45,423 bases of DNA from Thermoflexia bacterium (GTDB taxonomy: Bacteria > Chloroflexota > Anaerolineae > B4-G1 > DUEL01): positions 76,759-122,181 of the forward strand of contig DUEL01000001.1 in NCBI GenBank assembly GCA_011192125.1. The letters are read 5' to 3'. Below the pieces are notes generated by a model. The model was not told where the DNA came from and ran no database searches. It saw nothing but the letters and a program-made list of their open reading frames with translations. This document shows positions 23,077 through 31,195 of this stretch, one piece after another. Each line of letters starts with the position of its first letter. Position 1 is the first letter of the stretch. A program made the position numbers and the translations under genes.

Positions 23077-24192
23077 ATGACGAAGAGAGCGGTCGTCGGG
23101 CTGTTGGTGCTGATGTTCCTCCTGGCGGGGTGTACTCGTGGCGCGGAGGGGACGCCAACGCCGGAGATAGAGATGGACTACATCCCCGTCGTATCCGTCA
23201 CCGGCGAGGTAGTCCCCGCGGTGTGGGCGACGGTGAGCGCGCAGACGGGGGGCACGGTGATGGCGGTGCTCGTGGAGCCGGGGGATGAGGTGGAGGAGGG
23301 CGACGTGCTGGTCCGGCTCGACCCCACCGACGCTCGACTGGCGGTCCAGCAGGCCGAGGCCGCGCTGGCCGCCGCCCGAGCCCAGTTGGACGGGTTGAGG
23401 GCCGGCGCCCGTCCGGAGGAGGTGGAAGAAGCGAAGGCCGCAGTGGCCATCGCCCAGGCGGCGCTCCAGCGACTGCTCAACCCCGATCCCGTGCAGGTTG
23501 CTGCTGCGCAGGCCGAACTGGCCCAGGCGGAGGCAGCGCTTCGCATCGCTCAGGCGGCGTACGATCGGGTCAGGTGGGATCCGGGCGTTGGTGCCCGGCC
23601 CGAGGCCCTGCAACTGGAGCAAGCGACCGGCGCCTATAACGTCGCCAAGGCCCGTCTCGACGCCCTGCTGAATCCGCCGTCCGCCGATGTGGCGGCGGCC
23701 CGCGCCCAACTCCAGCAGGCCCAGGCCCGGCTGGCCCTGGTGGAGGCGGGCGCGCGACCGGAGGCGATCGCCGCTGCCGAGGCGGAGGTGGCCCGCGCCG
23801 AGGCCGCGCTGGAACAGGCCAGAGTCACCCTGGCTCGCTGCGAGATCCGCGCCCCCTTCGCCGGGACCGTCGGCCTGGTGCACGTGCGCACCGGCGAACT
23901 GCTTGCGCCGGGCCAGCCCGTGGTCACCCTGGGCGACCTGACCACCCTGCGGGTGGAGACCACCGACCTGGACGAGGTGGACGTGGCGCAGGTCGCCGTG
24001 GGCCAGGAGGCCGTCGTCACCTTCGACGCCCTCCCAGAGCGCACGTTCACCGGCCGCGTCGCTCGCATCTACCCGATGGCCGAACCTGGCGCCGCGGGGG
24101 TTCGCTACACGGTGATCATCGAACTGGAGGAACTGGATCCGGCCATCCGCTGGGGGATGACGGCGTTTGTGGATATTGGGGTGAGGGAGTGA
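23077..24192 (+). CDS. Lipoprotein membrane-fusion/adaptor protein (HlyD/MacA-like)
   Basis: 371 residues. Lipoprotein signal with lipobox LLAGC (Cys at about 20), then a biotinyl-lipoyl-like half (VSAQTGGTVMAVLVEPGDEVEEGDVLVRLDP) and a long Ala/Glu-rich helical hairpin (about 90-255) with internal repeats such as GARPEEVEEAKAAVA and GARPEAIAAAEAEVA. The second lipoyl half follows (CEIRAPFAGTVGLVHVRTGELL), then a beta-barrel domain. This is the MacA-type adaptor of a tripartite-like exporter. ATG 23077 follows GGAGGT; the upstream in-frame start lies in repeat DNA. The stop codon opens the heptamer array that separates it from permease 2. Confidence 0.92.
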   Translation: MTKRAVVGLLVLMFLLAGCTRGAEGTPTPEIEMDYIPVVSVTGEVVPAVWATVSAQTGGTVMAVLVEPGDEVEEGDVLVRLDPTDARLAVQQAEAALAAARAQLDGLRAGARPEEVEEAKAAVAIAQAALQRLLNPDPVQVAAAQAELAQAEAALRIAQAAYDRVRWDPGVGARPEALQLEQATGAYNVAKARLDALLNPPSADVAAARAQLQQAQARLALVEAGARPEAIAAAEAEVARAEAALEQARVTLARCEIRAPFAGTVGLVHVRTGELLAPGQPVVTLGDLTTLRVETTDLDEVDVAQVAVGQEAVVTFDALPERTFTGRVARIYPMAEPGAAGVRYTVIIELEELDPAIRWGMTAFVDIGVRE

Positions 24193-24325
24193 CGTCTGAC
24201 AAACGACGTTTGACGAATGACGTCTGACGAATGACGTTTGACGAACGACGTTCGACCGTCTTCCGTCGTGCGTCATACGTCAAGCGTCAAGCGTCAAACG
24301 TCAAACTTCAAGCGTCAAGCGTCAG
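24191..24325. repeat. Large head-to-head heptamer array
   Basis: Left part (24191-24260): ten 7-mers alternating as GACGTYT GACRAAY, also readable as 14-bp units such as GACGTTTGACGAAT. After a 9 bp spacer the right part (24270-24325) has eight 7-mers of the complementary type: GCGTCAT, ACGTCAA, GCGTCAA x2, ACGTCAA, ACTTCAA, GCGTCAA, GCGTCAG. The array starts at the adaptor stop codon and ends 17 bp before the permease 2 GTG. Confidence 0.8.
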
Positions 24326-24342
24326 ACGGCTGGAGGGGAACT

Positions 24343-26580
24343 GTGTTCCTGAAGAGCCTGACCCGTCGTAAGGTTCGTACATTGCTCACTCTCTTCGGCG
24401 TCGCTATCGCCGTTGCTGCCATCGTCTCTCTGGGCGCGCTGGCCGAAGGGTTAACCATCGGCTACGAAGCGCTCGGGACGGGAAGCGGTGCCGACCTGCT
24501 GGTGGCCGACGCCGACGCGGTGGACATCGTCTTCAGCGCGGTCGATGAAGAGGTCGGAGAGCGGCTTGCCAGCCTGTCAGGGGTCAGGGAGATCGATCGG
24601 ATGGCGTACACTTTTGCCGCCACCGAAGATGTCCCCTATTTCATCGTCTTCGGCTACGACCCCGGCGGTTTCGCCATTCGCCGCTTCCGCATCGTTGAGG
24701 GAGAGCCGCTTTCGGACCGGAGCACGCGGCACGGCGGGCGGCCGCTGTTGTTGGGCAAGGCTGCCGCCGACGACCTGGACAAACAGGTTGGGGACACCAT
24801 CCGTCTCTACGAGACCACGTTCCGTATCGTCGGCATCTACGAGACCGGCACCCCTTTCGAGGACGGGGCGGCGGTGGTGATGGTGGAGGACGCACAACGG
24901 CTGTCCGGCCACCCTCGCCAGGTCAACGCCTTCCTCATCAAACTCCGGGACCCGGGCGAACTCGACCGCGTGCGGGAGCGCATCGAACGGCTCTTCCCCG
25001 ATCTGACGGTCACCCGCTCCTCCGACTTCGCCGAAAACCAGGAGATGTTGGCCTATACCCGCGCCTTTTCCTGGGCCATCTCCTTCCTCGCCGTCCTCAT
25101 CGGCGGTGTGGGGGTGATGAACACGATGCTGATGAGCGTCTTCGAACGGACGCGGGAGTTCGGCACCCTTAGGGCGATCGGCTGGGGCCGGGCACGGGTC
25201 CTGGGACTGGTGCTGGGGGAGTCGACGATGTTGAACGGGGTGGGCGGCGTGCTCGGGGTGGTCTTGGGAGTTGTCGCCTTCAAGGCGGTCTCCCGTAGTC
25301 CTGCGGTGAGTGGCTTCCTGCCGGATACACTCCCCCCGGCCCTCGTCGTCCAGGGGATGGGTGTGGCCCTGGCGGTGGGGTTGATCAGCGGCATCTATCC
25401 GGCGTGGTGGGCCTCGCGCCTGCCGCCAGCGGAGGCGATGCGGTACGAGGGAAGTACCGGTAGCCGGGCCCCGCGCGTTCGTGTTGGAACGGTCACGCTC
25501 CGCAACCTTCTGCGCCAGCCCACCCGCTCCGTCCTGACGATGCTTGGTATCGGCATCGCCATCACCGCGATGGTCGGCCTGGGCGCGCTGGCCGACGGGT
25601 TGATCGCCGAGATGGAGGAGTTCGCCGGAGGAGCAGGCGTCCACCTCGTCGGGATGCAGGCCGACGCCTCGATCGACCTCAGCACGATCGACGAGCGGAT
25701 CATCCATCGCATCGGGACCCTCCCCGGCGTGGAACACGCCGAGGGCTTCCTCACCGGTTACGCTGCCGTGGGCGATCTGCCCTTCTTCGTCGTCTTCGGG
25801 TACCCTCCGCGGGGGTATGGCATCCGCGACTTCACCATCGTCGAGGGCGAGCCCCTCACCGCCAACGGGCAGATCATCCTTGGGCGGGTGGCGGCCGAGA
25901 ACCTGAACAAGGAGATCGGCGATACAATCCGCCTCTTCGACCGGCCCTTCCGCATCGTCGGCATCTACGAGACGGGCGTGCCCATCCAGGACGGAGGCGG
26001 CGTCATCAGCCTGCGGGACGCCCAGAACCTCTTCGGGCAGCCCCACAAGGTCAGTTTCTTCGGCGTCCGTCTGAAGGACCCGGAACAGGCCCAGGCGGTG
26101 AAGGAGCTGATCGAAAGCCGGTTCCCCGAAGTGATGGTCACGGAGAGCACGAAGTTCGCCGAGAACGTGACCGACCTTCAGTTGACCAAGGCCGGCTCCT
26201 GGGCCGTCGCCTTCCTGGCGCTGGTGATCGGAGGTGCCGGGATGATGAACACGATGGGAATGAGCATCTACGAGCGGACGCGAGAGATCGGCGTCCTACG
26301 GGCGCTGGGCTGGCGCAAGGGGCGGGTTCTGGGGATGATCCTGCGAGAGTCGCTGATGCTGAGCCTGCTTGGCAGCGCGGGCGGGCTGCTCGCAGCGCTG
26401 GTGCTCATCCTCCTGATGAATCAAAACCCCTCCGTCGCCGGTTTCGTCAAGTTCCGCTTCTCGCCCGATCTGCTGGTTCAGACCCTGGTCACCGCCCTCG
26501 TACTCGGGGCCCTCGGTGGTATCTACCCTGCCTGGCGGGCATCGCGGTTGCAGCCGGTGGAGGCGCTGCGGTACGAATGA
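24343..26580 (+). CDS. Double MacB/FtsX-type ABC transporter permease (permease 2)
   Basis: 745 residues with the same duplicated architecture as permease 1: half 1 begins FLKSLTRRKVRTLLTLFGVAIAV, half 2 (about residue 378) VTLRNLLRQPTRSVLTMLGIGIAI. Each half carries FRIVGIYETG in the extracytoplasmic core, an ERTRE(F/I)G...LRA(I/L)GW coupling segment and a YPAWWAS or YPAWRAS end. With the lipoprotein adaptor upstream and the ATPase downstream it should form a MacAB-like exporter. GTG 24343 follows GGAGGGG; the 35 upstream in-frame codons are heptamer repeat. Confidence 0.9.
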   Translation: MFLKSLTRRKVRTLLTLFGVAIAVAAIVSLGALAEGLTIGYEALGTGSGADLLVADADAVDIVFSAVDEEVGERLASLSGVREIDRMAYTFAATEDVPYFIVFGYDPGGFAIRRFRIVEGEPLSDRSTRHGGRPLLLGKAAADDLDKQVGDTIRLYETTFRIVGIYETGTPFEDGAAVVMVEDAQRLSGHPRQVNAFLIKLRDPGELDRVRERIERLFPDLTVTRSSDFAENQEMLAYTRAFSWAISFLAVLIGGVGVMNTMLMSVFERTREFGTLRAIGWGRARVLGLVLGESTMLNGVGGVLGVVLGVVAFKAVSRSPAVSGFLPDTLPPALVVQGMGVALAVGLISGIYPAWWASRLPPAEAMRYEGSTGSRAPRVRVGTVTLRNLLRQPTRSVLTMLGIGIAITAMVGLGALADGLIAEMEEFAGGAGVHLVGMQADASIDLSTIDERIIHRIGTLPGVEHAEGFLTGYAAVGDLPFFVVFGYPPRGYGIRDFTIVEGEPLTANGQIILGRVAAENLNKEIGDTIRLFDRPFRIVGIYETGVPIQDGGGVISLRDAQNLFGQPHKVSFFGVRLKDPEQAQAVKELIESRFPEVMVTESTKFAENVTDLQLTKAGSWAVAFLALVIGGAGMMNTMGMSIYERTREIGVLRALGWRKGRVLGMILRESLMLSLLGSAGGLLAALVLILLMNQNPSVAGFVKFRFSPDLLVQTLVTALVLGALGGIYPAWRASRLQPVEALRYE

Positions 26581-26582
26581 GG

Positions 26583-26652
26583 GAGTAAGAGGCAAGAAGC
26601 AGAGTGCAGGGGGCAAGGTACAAGTTTCAGATCTCTGTGCCCTGTACCTGAG
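26583..26652. repeat. 7-bp periodic array between permease 2 and ATPase
   Basis: Units GAGTAAG, AGGCAAG, AAGCAGA, GTGCAGG, GGGCAAG, GTACAAG, TTTCAGA, then inverse-type TCTCTGT, GCCCTGT, ACCTGAG. It begins 3 bp after the permease stop codon. Confidence 0.55.
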
Positions 26653-26677
26653 TAACCCAAACTGTGGGAGAACGGGG

Positions 26678-27508
26678 ATGTTGATGGGAGACAACGTGAT
26701 CGTCGAGACGCGCGATTTGGTCAAGGTGTACGGCGACGGCGCACAGGTGCGGGCGCTCAACGGGGTCAATATGCGGGTGACCCAGGGGGAGTTCATCTCT
26801 GTGATGGGCCCGTCCGGCTCCGGCAAGTCCACCCTGCTCAACATGATCGGTGCGCTGGACCGTCCTACCAGTGGGCAGGTGCTGGTGGGCGGTCAGGACC
26901 TGGCGGAGGTGCGGGACCTGGACACCTTTCGCGCCCGGACCGTCGGTTTCGTCTTTCAGTTGCACAACCTCATCCCCACGCTGACCGCCCGGGAGAACGT
27001 CGAGGTGCCGATGATGGGGCAGCCGGTGGGGCGGGCCGAGCGCCGCCGTCGGGCGGAGGAACTGCTGGCGCTGGTTGGGCTGGCCGATCGGATGGATCAC
27101 CTGCCCAGCCAACTCTCCGGCGGGGAGCGACAGCGGGTCGCCATCGCCCGGGCGCTGGCCAACCAGCCCGCCCTCGTCCTGGCCGACGAGCCCACTGGCG
27201 ATCTGGATTCCCAGAGCGGGACGGAGATCATCCAATTGATGCGTCGCCTGAACCGGGAGTTGGGCACCACCTTCATCATCGTCACCCACGACCCGGCCGT
27301 CGCCCGCCAGACGGACCGGGTGCTGGTGATGCGGGACGGGCGGATCGTGCGCGAACACCAGGTCGGCAGCCCCTTCGAGGAGGACCTGAAAGCGTTTCGG
27401 GATTCGGGACTGGGGCAGGCGATCCTCGCCGGGGACGACGTGGCGCGGGACCTCCTGACCCCCGATGAGTACGAGATCCTGCTGCGGCTGCTACGACGGA
27501 TCGCGTGA
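26678..27508 (+). CDS. MacB/LolD-type ABC transporter ATP-binding protein
   Basis: 276 residues. Walker A GPSGSGKST, Q-loop (FVFQLHNLIPTL), signature LSGGERQR, Walker B LVLADEPTGDLD and the H-loop THD are complete. A ~45-residue C-terminal extension after the ATPase core (REHQVGSPFEEDLKAFRDSG ... DEYEILLRLLRRIA) is longer than in LolD. It energises the FtsX-type permeases encoded just upstream. ATG 26678 has GGAG 7 nt upstream; ATG 26684 is a possible alternative, and the longer frame extends back through the repeat and the permease gene. Confidence 0.93.
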   Translation: MLMGDNVIVETRDLVKVYGDGAQVRALNGVNMRVTQGEFISVMGPSGSGKSTLLNMIGALDRPTSGQVLVGGQDLAEVRDLDTFRARTVGFVFQLHNLIPTLTARENVEVPMMGQPVGRAERRRRAEELLALVGLADRMDHLPSQLSGGERQRVAIARALANQPALVLADEPTGDLDSQSGTEIIQLMRRLNRELGTTFIIVTHDPAVARQTDRVLVMRDGRIVREHQVGSPFEEDLKAFRDSGLGQAILAGDDVARDLLTPDEYEILLRLLRRIA

Positions 27509-27510
27509 TC

Positions 27511-27589
27511 GCCGCAGAGGTGCAGAGGACACAGAGTTCTCCTTGAAGAATTCAGAGGTCCGCTGCGCTCCCCGTGCCTCTGCGGTGAA
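27511..27589. repeat. CAGAG-type palindromic dispersed element, copy 3
   Basis: Left arm CGCAGAGGTGCAGAGGACAC, right arm CTCCCCGTGCCTCTGCGGTG. It fills the gap between the ATPase stop and the convergent 1174-residue gene. Confidence 0.65.
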
Positions 27590-30500
27590 CTACGGAACTC
27601 TTACCCGGTCCGGCAGGACCACCCGGCCGTCGGGAAGGAGGTTCCCCACCGCGTCCCGTGCCTCCAGCCGTTCCCCCGTCTCCGGATCGTACCACCCCAC
27701 AGCCAGGTCGTATGTGCCCGGAGGCACGCCTTCCAGGGAGACCTCCACCTGATCGGACACCACCTCTCCGGCGACCCACACCCCCGTAGGATAGGTGTAG
27801 CCGCGCGGCATCGCGTCCACCTGCGCCACCGGGCGGGCGGTCGCCGGATCGGCCACGTGGACGAAGAATTTATAGTCCCGATCGGGCGTGGTCAGCGCCC
27901 GCCAGTGGAGCGTCAGCCGGAGCGTCGTTCCCTCCCGCTCCAGGTCGTACCCCGCCAGTTCGATCATCCCGCCGAAGGTGGCTCCGACCTCCCTCCCCAT
28001 CGGCGGCAGTTCCCACACCCGCTCCCGCCCCTCTACCTCCACCGCCTGCGGGTGGGTGTAGGTGCCCAGGGATCGACCGGCGGCATTCCGCAAGGTGAGG
28101 GTGAGGGTGTAGGAACCAGGAGGCGCGGCCGGTGGGATCGGCAGCGCGGCCTTCCCTGCTATCCATGCCCCGACGGGCCAGTCGGCGGGGTCGGAGCCGG
28201 GGGCCAGGGGAAGGGTCGCCGAAAGGACCGTCGGCCCCTCCAGCCGCCACTCCGCCTGGGCAGCCTGGGGCTCGTCCTGGACCAACCACCAGGCCGTCCA
28301 GCGAAGCGTCTCCCCCTGCCGCACCCGGTCCGGCACCTCCATCCGGCTCAGGGCCAGTCCCCCGCCCAGCGCGGCCCGGACCGGCGCGTCGGGCCGGAGG
28401 GTGGTCTGGGTGAGGGGGACGCTCCGGGTGATCGTCCCCAGTTTCTCCCACGTCGCCATCCGGTAGAGGGTCACCTCCAGCGTGTAGGCACTGCCCGGCG
28501 GCGTGCCGTCGGGCAGGGGAAGGACGTACCGATCCGGCAATCGCCGCTCGACGGGCCAGAGGCCGGTGGGGAGGAAGCCGTACCCGGGCTGTGCGTCCAA
28601 CCGCGCCCACTCGTTGTCCGCCGGATCGACCAGCCGGAGGTTCACCCCCCAGTTGCTCACCAGCGGGCGCGTGGCGGACCACTCCAAGCGCACCTCCAGA
28701 AGGTTGGGGGTTGGTTGCGCCGTGTGGACCCGGTGAAGGCGGACCGCCCCACCTGCCCAGGTCGCCAGCGCTTCTCCGGGGGGCGGCTCCGCAGCCCGGA
28801 CCCACACCGGGCGCAGGTAGATGGTCCCCAGCGTGCGGCCCGAGGGCAATCGGGGGGGCAGCCTCCCCTCCGGCCCCTCCACCTCCACCGCGACCAGGGC
28901 CAGCCCCGGCGCGGCCCACTCCGGCACCGGCAGCACCGCCTCGACCCTGGGCTCCAGCGGGACCTGTACCTCCGCCCACCCGTCGGGCAACCGGCGCAGG
29001 TGGACGGCCGGGGAGACGAGCCGCACCGTCGCCGTCAGCTCCGCCGTCTCGCCAGCCCACTCCATCGCCAGCCGGAGCGGTTCACTCGGCGACAGCCGGT
29101 CGGCGGAGTACTCGTACCCCATCAGCCGCACCGGCCCAAAGTCCAGCCCACCGGGGTTGTGGTGCAGAAGCGGCATCTGCTCGAAGTCCATCGTCAGATC
29201 CCCCTCCCCGCGGGCCTCATACCGAGGGGCGAGTAGAGGGAGGCTGCAGAGGACACAGAGCAGGGATACCCACAGAGACGCGGAGAACACAGAGAATCTC
29301 TTGGATAGAGGAGAGATACTGAACACTCCGTGCCCTCTGTGCCTCTGTGGCAAAATCAACAGGAGAAGAACGAGAGCGGCGAGGAGGGAGACCCCCTCGG
29401 CTCCGGCCCGCAGCGGGGTACGGCCCAGCCAGAGGGTCACGGTGTGCTGCCCGGGCGGGACTGGAACCGTGGCCCATCCGGAGTCGGGGGCCGGATCGAC
29501 CTCGACGGGCTCCCCGTCCACCGTCGCCCGCCAGCCGGGCCACCAGTACAGGGGGAAGGCGACCTGGGCTCCTCCTTCTCCCACCGTCACCTCCCACACG
29601 CGGCGGACCGGCTCGTGGACCGTCTCGCGGGCCGCCAGCAGGGTTCCCTCCAGCGGACGGGCCTCCGGCGGACGGTCCGGATCGAAGAGCGATGGGCCGG
29701 TCCAGGGCCGGGGCACCACCTCCCGTGGCAGATACTCGTACCGGATCGTCGACCCCACGTTGCCGGTGAAGAGTTCGTACAACTGCAGCCGCTCGACGGT
29801 GAACTCCTCGGCGGAGATGGGGACGTAGTCGGGCCGTAGATCGCCCAGACCGGCGACGGCCAGGGAGACGGCCAACGCCACCGCTATTAGCCAGGGGAAT
29901 GCAGTAGTTCCCCCACAGAGGCGCAGAGGACGCGGAGGTTCTTCGTCATCCTCTGCGCCTTTGCGGTGACCGGTAGCCAGTGTGCCGACCGTGAGCGCGG
30001 CGAAGAGGGACTGGATGGAGAGGAACCGCCAGGGAAACTGGACCATCGGGAGGAGCGGCAGGTAGTCCCAGAGGGGGCGGGAGAGCGGCGTGATCATCCA
30101 CGTGCTGAGGGCCAATCCCGCCAGACCGACCCCTTCGATCCAGCGCACCCGGCGGTGGCAGCCCCACCGCGCCAGCAGAACGACCACGCCGAGAGCGGTC
30201 AACGTTGCCTGCACCAACCCCATTGCGAAGGGGGTCCTCCCCTCGCCGATCTCGTAGTCGAACCGGAGCGACCGCTGGATCAGGTCGGTTCCGCGGAAAT
30301 GTTCACCGTAGAAGAAGTAGCCCGTCGTCTGGGCGGTCAACTGGACCCGGTCGGTCTCCAGCAGTGCCGGGACCCAGAAACCGGCGGCGAGGGCGAGGCC
30401 CAGGCCGAAGGCGGTCACTCCAAGGGCGAGAAGGCGGCGTCGATCCTTTGACGTGCGCCCGACCTGCGCAAGGAGGTAGAGGAAAGCGAAGGGGGAGAAG

Positions 30501-31114
30501 ATTAGGGCGGAGATGTTGTGGGTGAGGATCAGGCCTCCGTAGGCCAGAGCGGGGAAGACCATCCGGCGCGCCCTCGGCTTCTCGGCCAGGTAGTCCAGCC
30601 CCCATAGGAGGAGCGGGTAGAAGGCGAAAGCGGCGAACTCGGAGAGGGAGTCCCCCCGGACGTAGAGGTTGACCAGGTGGAAGGGGGCGACGGCGTAGGC
30701 GGCGCCGACCAGCCAGGCGGCGGCTCGTCCTTCGAAGTGGCGCCGCGCCCACCCGTAGGCGGCGAGGGGAGCGGCGACGGAGAAGACGGTCTGTGCCAGT
30801 TTGACCGCCCCCAGGAGATCGATCCCGATCACATGGAGGATGGCTGCCAAGTAGTAGGGGAGCGCAGCGTAGTAGTTGAAGAAGGGGTAGCCCAGCCCGT
30901 AGGCCGCGTCCGGCATCCATCGGGCGGGGAAGTGACCGGCCCGAAGGTCGGCCGCCAGTTGGTGTACGCGCAGCAGGAGGAAGGGGCTGTCGCCGCCGCC
31001 CCGGGTGTTCAGAAGGCCCGCTCCCCAGAGGGGCAGAGCGACGATCAGGCCGAGAAGGAAAAGCGTCGCCGGGGGCAGGACCTGCCGGCCCCAGGCGACG
31101 CTTCGCGTCTTCAT
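27590..31114 (-). CDS. Large PTPS-related polytopic membrane protein with C-terminal beta domains
   Basis: 1174 residues. Roughly the first 430 residues hold about ten membrane helices and the motif order of the '6-pyruvoyl-tetrahydropterin synthase-related' membrane family (GGGDSPFLLLRVHQL, RWMPDAAYGLGYPFFNYYAA). The family is GT-C-like and of unproven activity. The rest is mostly extracytoplasmic beta-rich modules, with one more hydrophobic stretch near 580-630. The final module (YKFFVHVADPATARPVAQVD ... YPTGVWVAGE) resembles the C-terminus of the GT39-like protein at 34502-36508. Two stretches (about 381-401 and 589-624) are encoded by inserted CAGAG repeats that keep the frame. It is the last gene of the envelope operon; ATG 31114. 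Confidence 0.85.
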   Translation of the reverse strand: MKTRSVAWGRQVLPPATLFLLGLIVALPLWGAGLLNTRGGGDSPFLLLRVHQLAADLRAGHFPARWMPDAAYGLGYPFFNYYAALPYYLAAILHVIGIDLLGAVKLAQTVFSVAAPLAAYGWARRHFEGRAAAWLVGAAYAVAPFHLVNLYVRGDSLSEFAAFAFYPLLLWGLDYLAEKPRARRMVFPALAYGGLILTHNISALIFSPFAFLYLLAQVGRTSKDRRRLLALGVTAFGLGLALAAGFWVPALLETDRVQLTAQTTGYFFYGEHFRGTDLIQRSLRFDYEIGEGRTPFAMGLVQATLTALGVVVLLARWGCHRRVRWIEGVGLAGLALSTWMITPLSRPLWDYLPLLPMVQFPWRFLSIQSLFAALTVGTLATGHRKGAEDDEEPPRPLRLCGGTTAFPWLIAVALAVSLAVAGLGDLRPDYVPISAEEFTVERLQLYELFTGNVGSTIRYEYLPREVVPRPWTGPSLFDPDRPPEARPLEGTLLAARETVHEPVRRVWEVTVGEGGAQVAFPLYWWPGWRATVDGEPVEVDPAPDSGWATVPVPPGQHTVTLWLGRTPLRAGAEGVSLLAALVLLLLILPQRHRGHGVFSISPLSKRFSVFSASLWVSLLCVLCSLPLLAPRYEARGEGDLTMDFEQMPLLHHNPGGLDFGPVRLMGYEYSADRLSPSEPLRLAMEWAGETAELTATVRLVSPAVHLRRLPDGWAEVQVPLEPRVEAVLPVPEWAAPGLALVAVEVEGPEGRLPPRLPSGRTLGTIYLRPVWVRAAEPPPGEALATWAGGAVRLHRVHTAQPTPNLLEVRLEWSATRPLVSNWGVNLRLVDPADNEWARLDAQPGYGFLPTGLWPVERRLPDRYVLPLPDGTPPGSAYTLEVTLYRMATWEKLGTITRSVPLTQTTLRPDAPVRAALGGGLALSRMEVPDRVRQGETLRWTAWWLVQDEPQAAQAEWRLEGPTVLSATLPLAPGSDPADWPVGAWIAGKAALPIPPAAPPGSYTLTLTLRNAAGRSLGTYTHPQAVEVEGRERVWELPPMGREVGATFGGMIELAGYDLEREGTTLRLTLHWRALTTPDRDYKFFVHVADPATARPVAQVDAMPRGYTYPTGVWVAGEVVSDQVEVSLEGVPPGTYDLAVGWYDPETGERLEARDAVGNLLPDGRVVLPDRVRVP
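29245..29351. repeat. CAGAG-type element, copy 4, in frame inside a coding sequence
   Basis: Contains GCAGAGGACACAGAG, then CCACAGAGACGCGGAGAACA on the left and CTCCGTGCCCTCTGTGCCTC followed by TGTGG on the right. It encodes about residues 589-624 of the 1174-residue protein on the other strand without a stop. Confidence 0.7.
29912..29971. repeat. CAGAG-type element, copy 5, in frame inside a coding sequence
   Basis: Left arm CCACAGAGGCGCAGAGGACG, right arm CCTCTGCGCCTTTGCGGTGA. It encodes about residues 381-401 of the 1174-residue protein. Confidence 0.7.
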
Positions 31115-31131
31115 CCCATCCTCCGTTGATT

Positions 31132-31188
31132 CACCACAGAGACACAGGAGGAAAGAGAAAACTCCGTGCCCTCTGTGCCTCCGTGGTC
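31132..31188. repeat. CAGAG-type element, copy 6
   Basis: Left arm CACCACAGAGACACAGGAGG, right arm CTCCGTGCCCTCTGTGCCTC plus CGTGG. It lies between two genes of the envelope operon. Confidence 0.65.
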
Positions 31189-31195
31189 ATACTCA

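Noticed and set aside
22882..24276. 464-codon minus-strand frame
   Set aside because: Antisense of the adaptor gene, His/Arg/Gly-rich, and it runs through two repeat elements.
24191..24325. CRISPR array
   Set aside because: The units are 7 bp with no unique spacers, and they invert in the middle; no cas genes are near.
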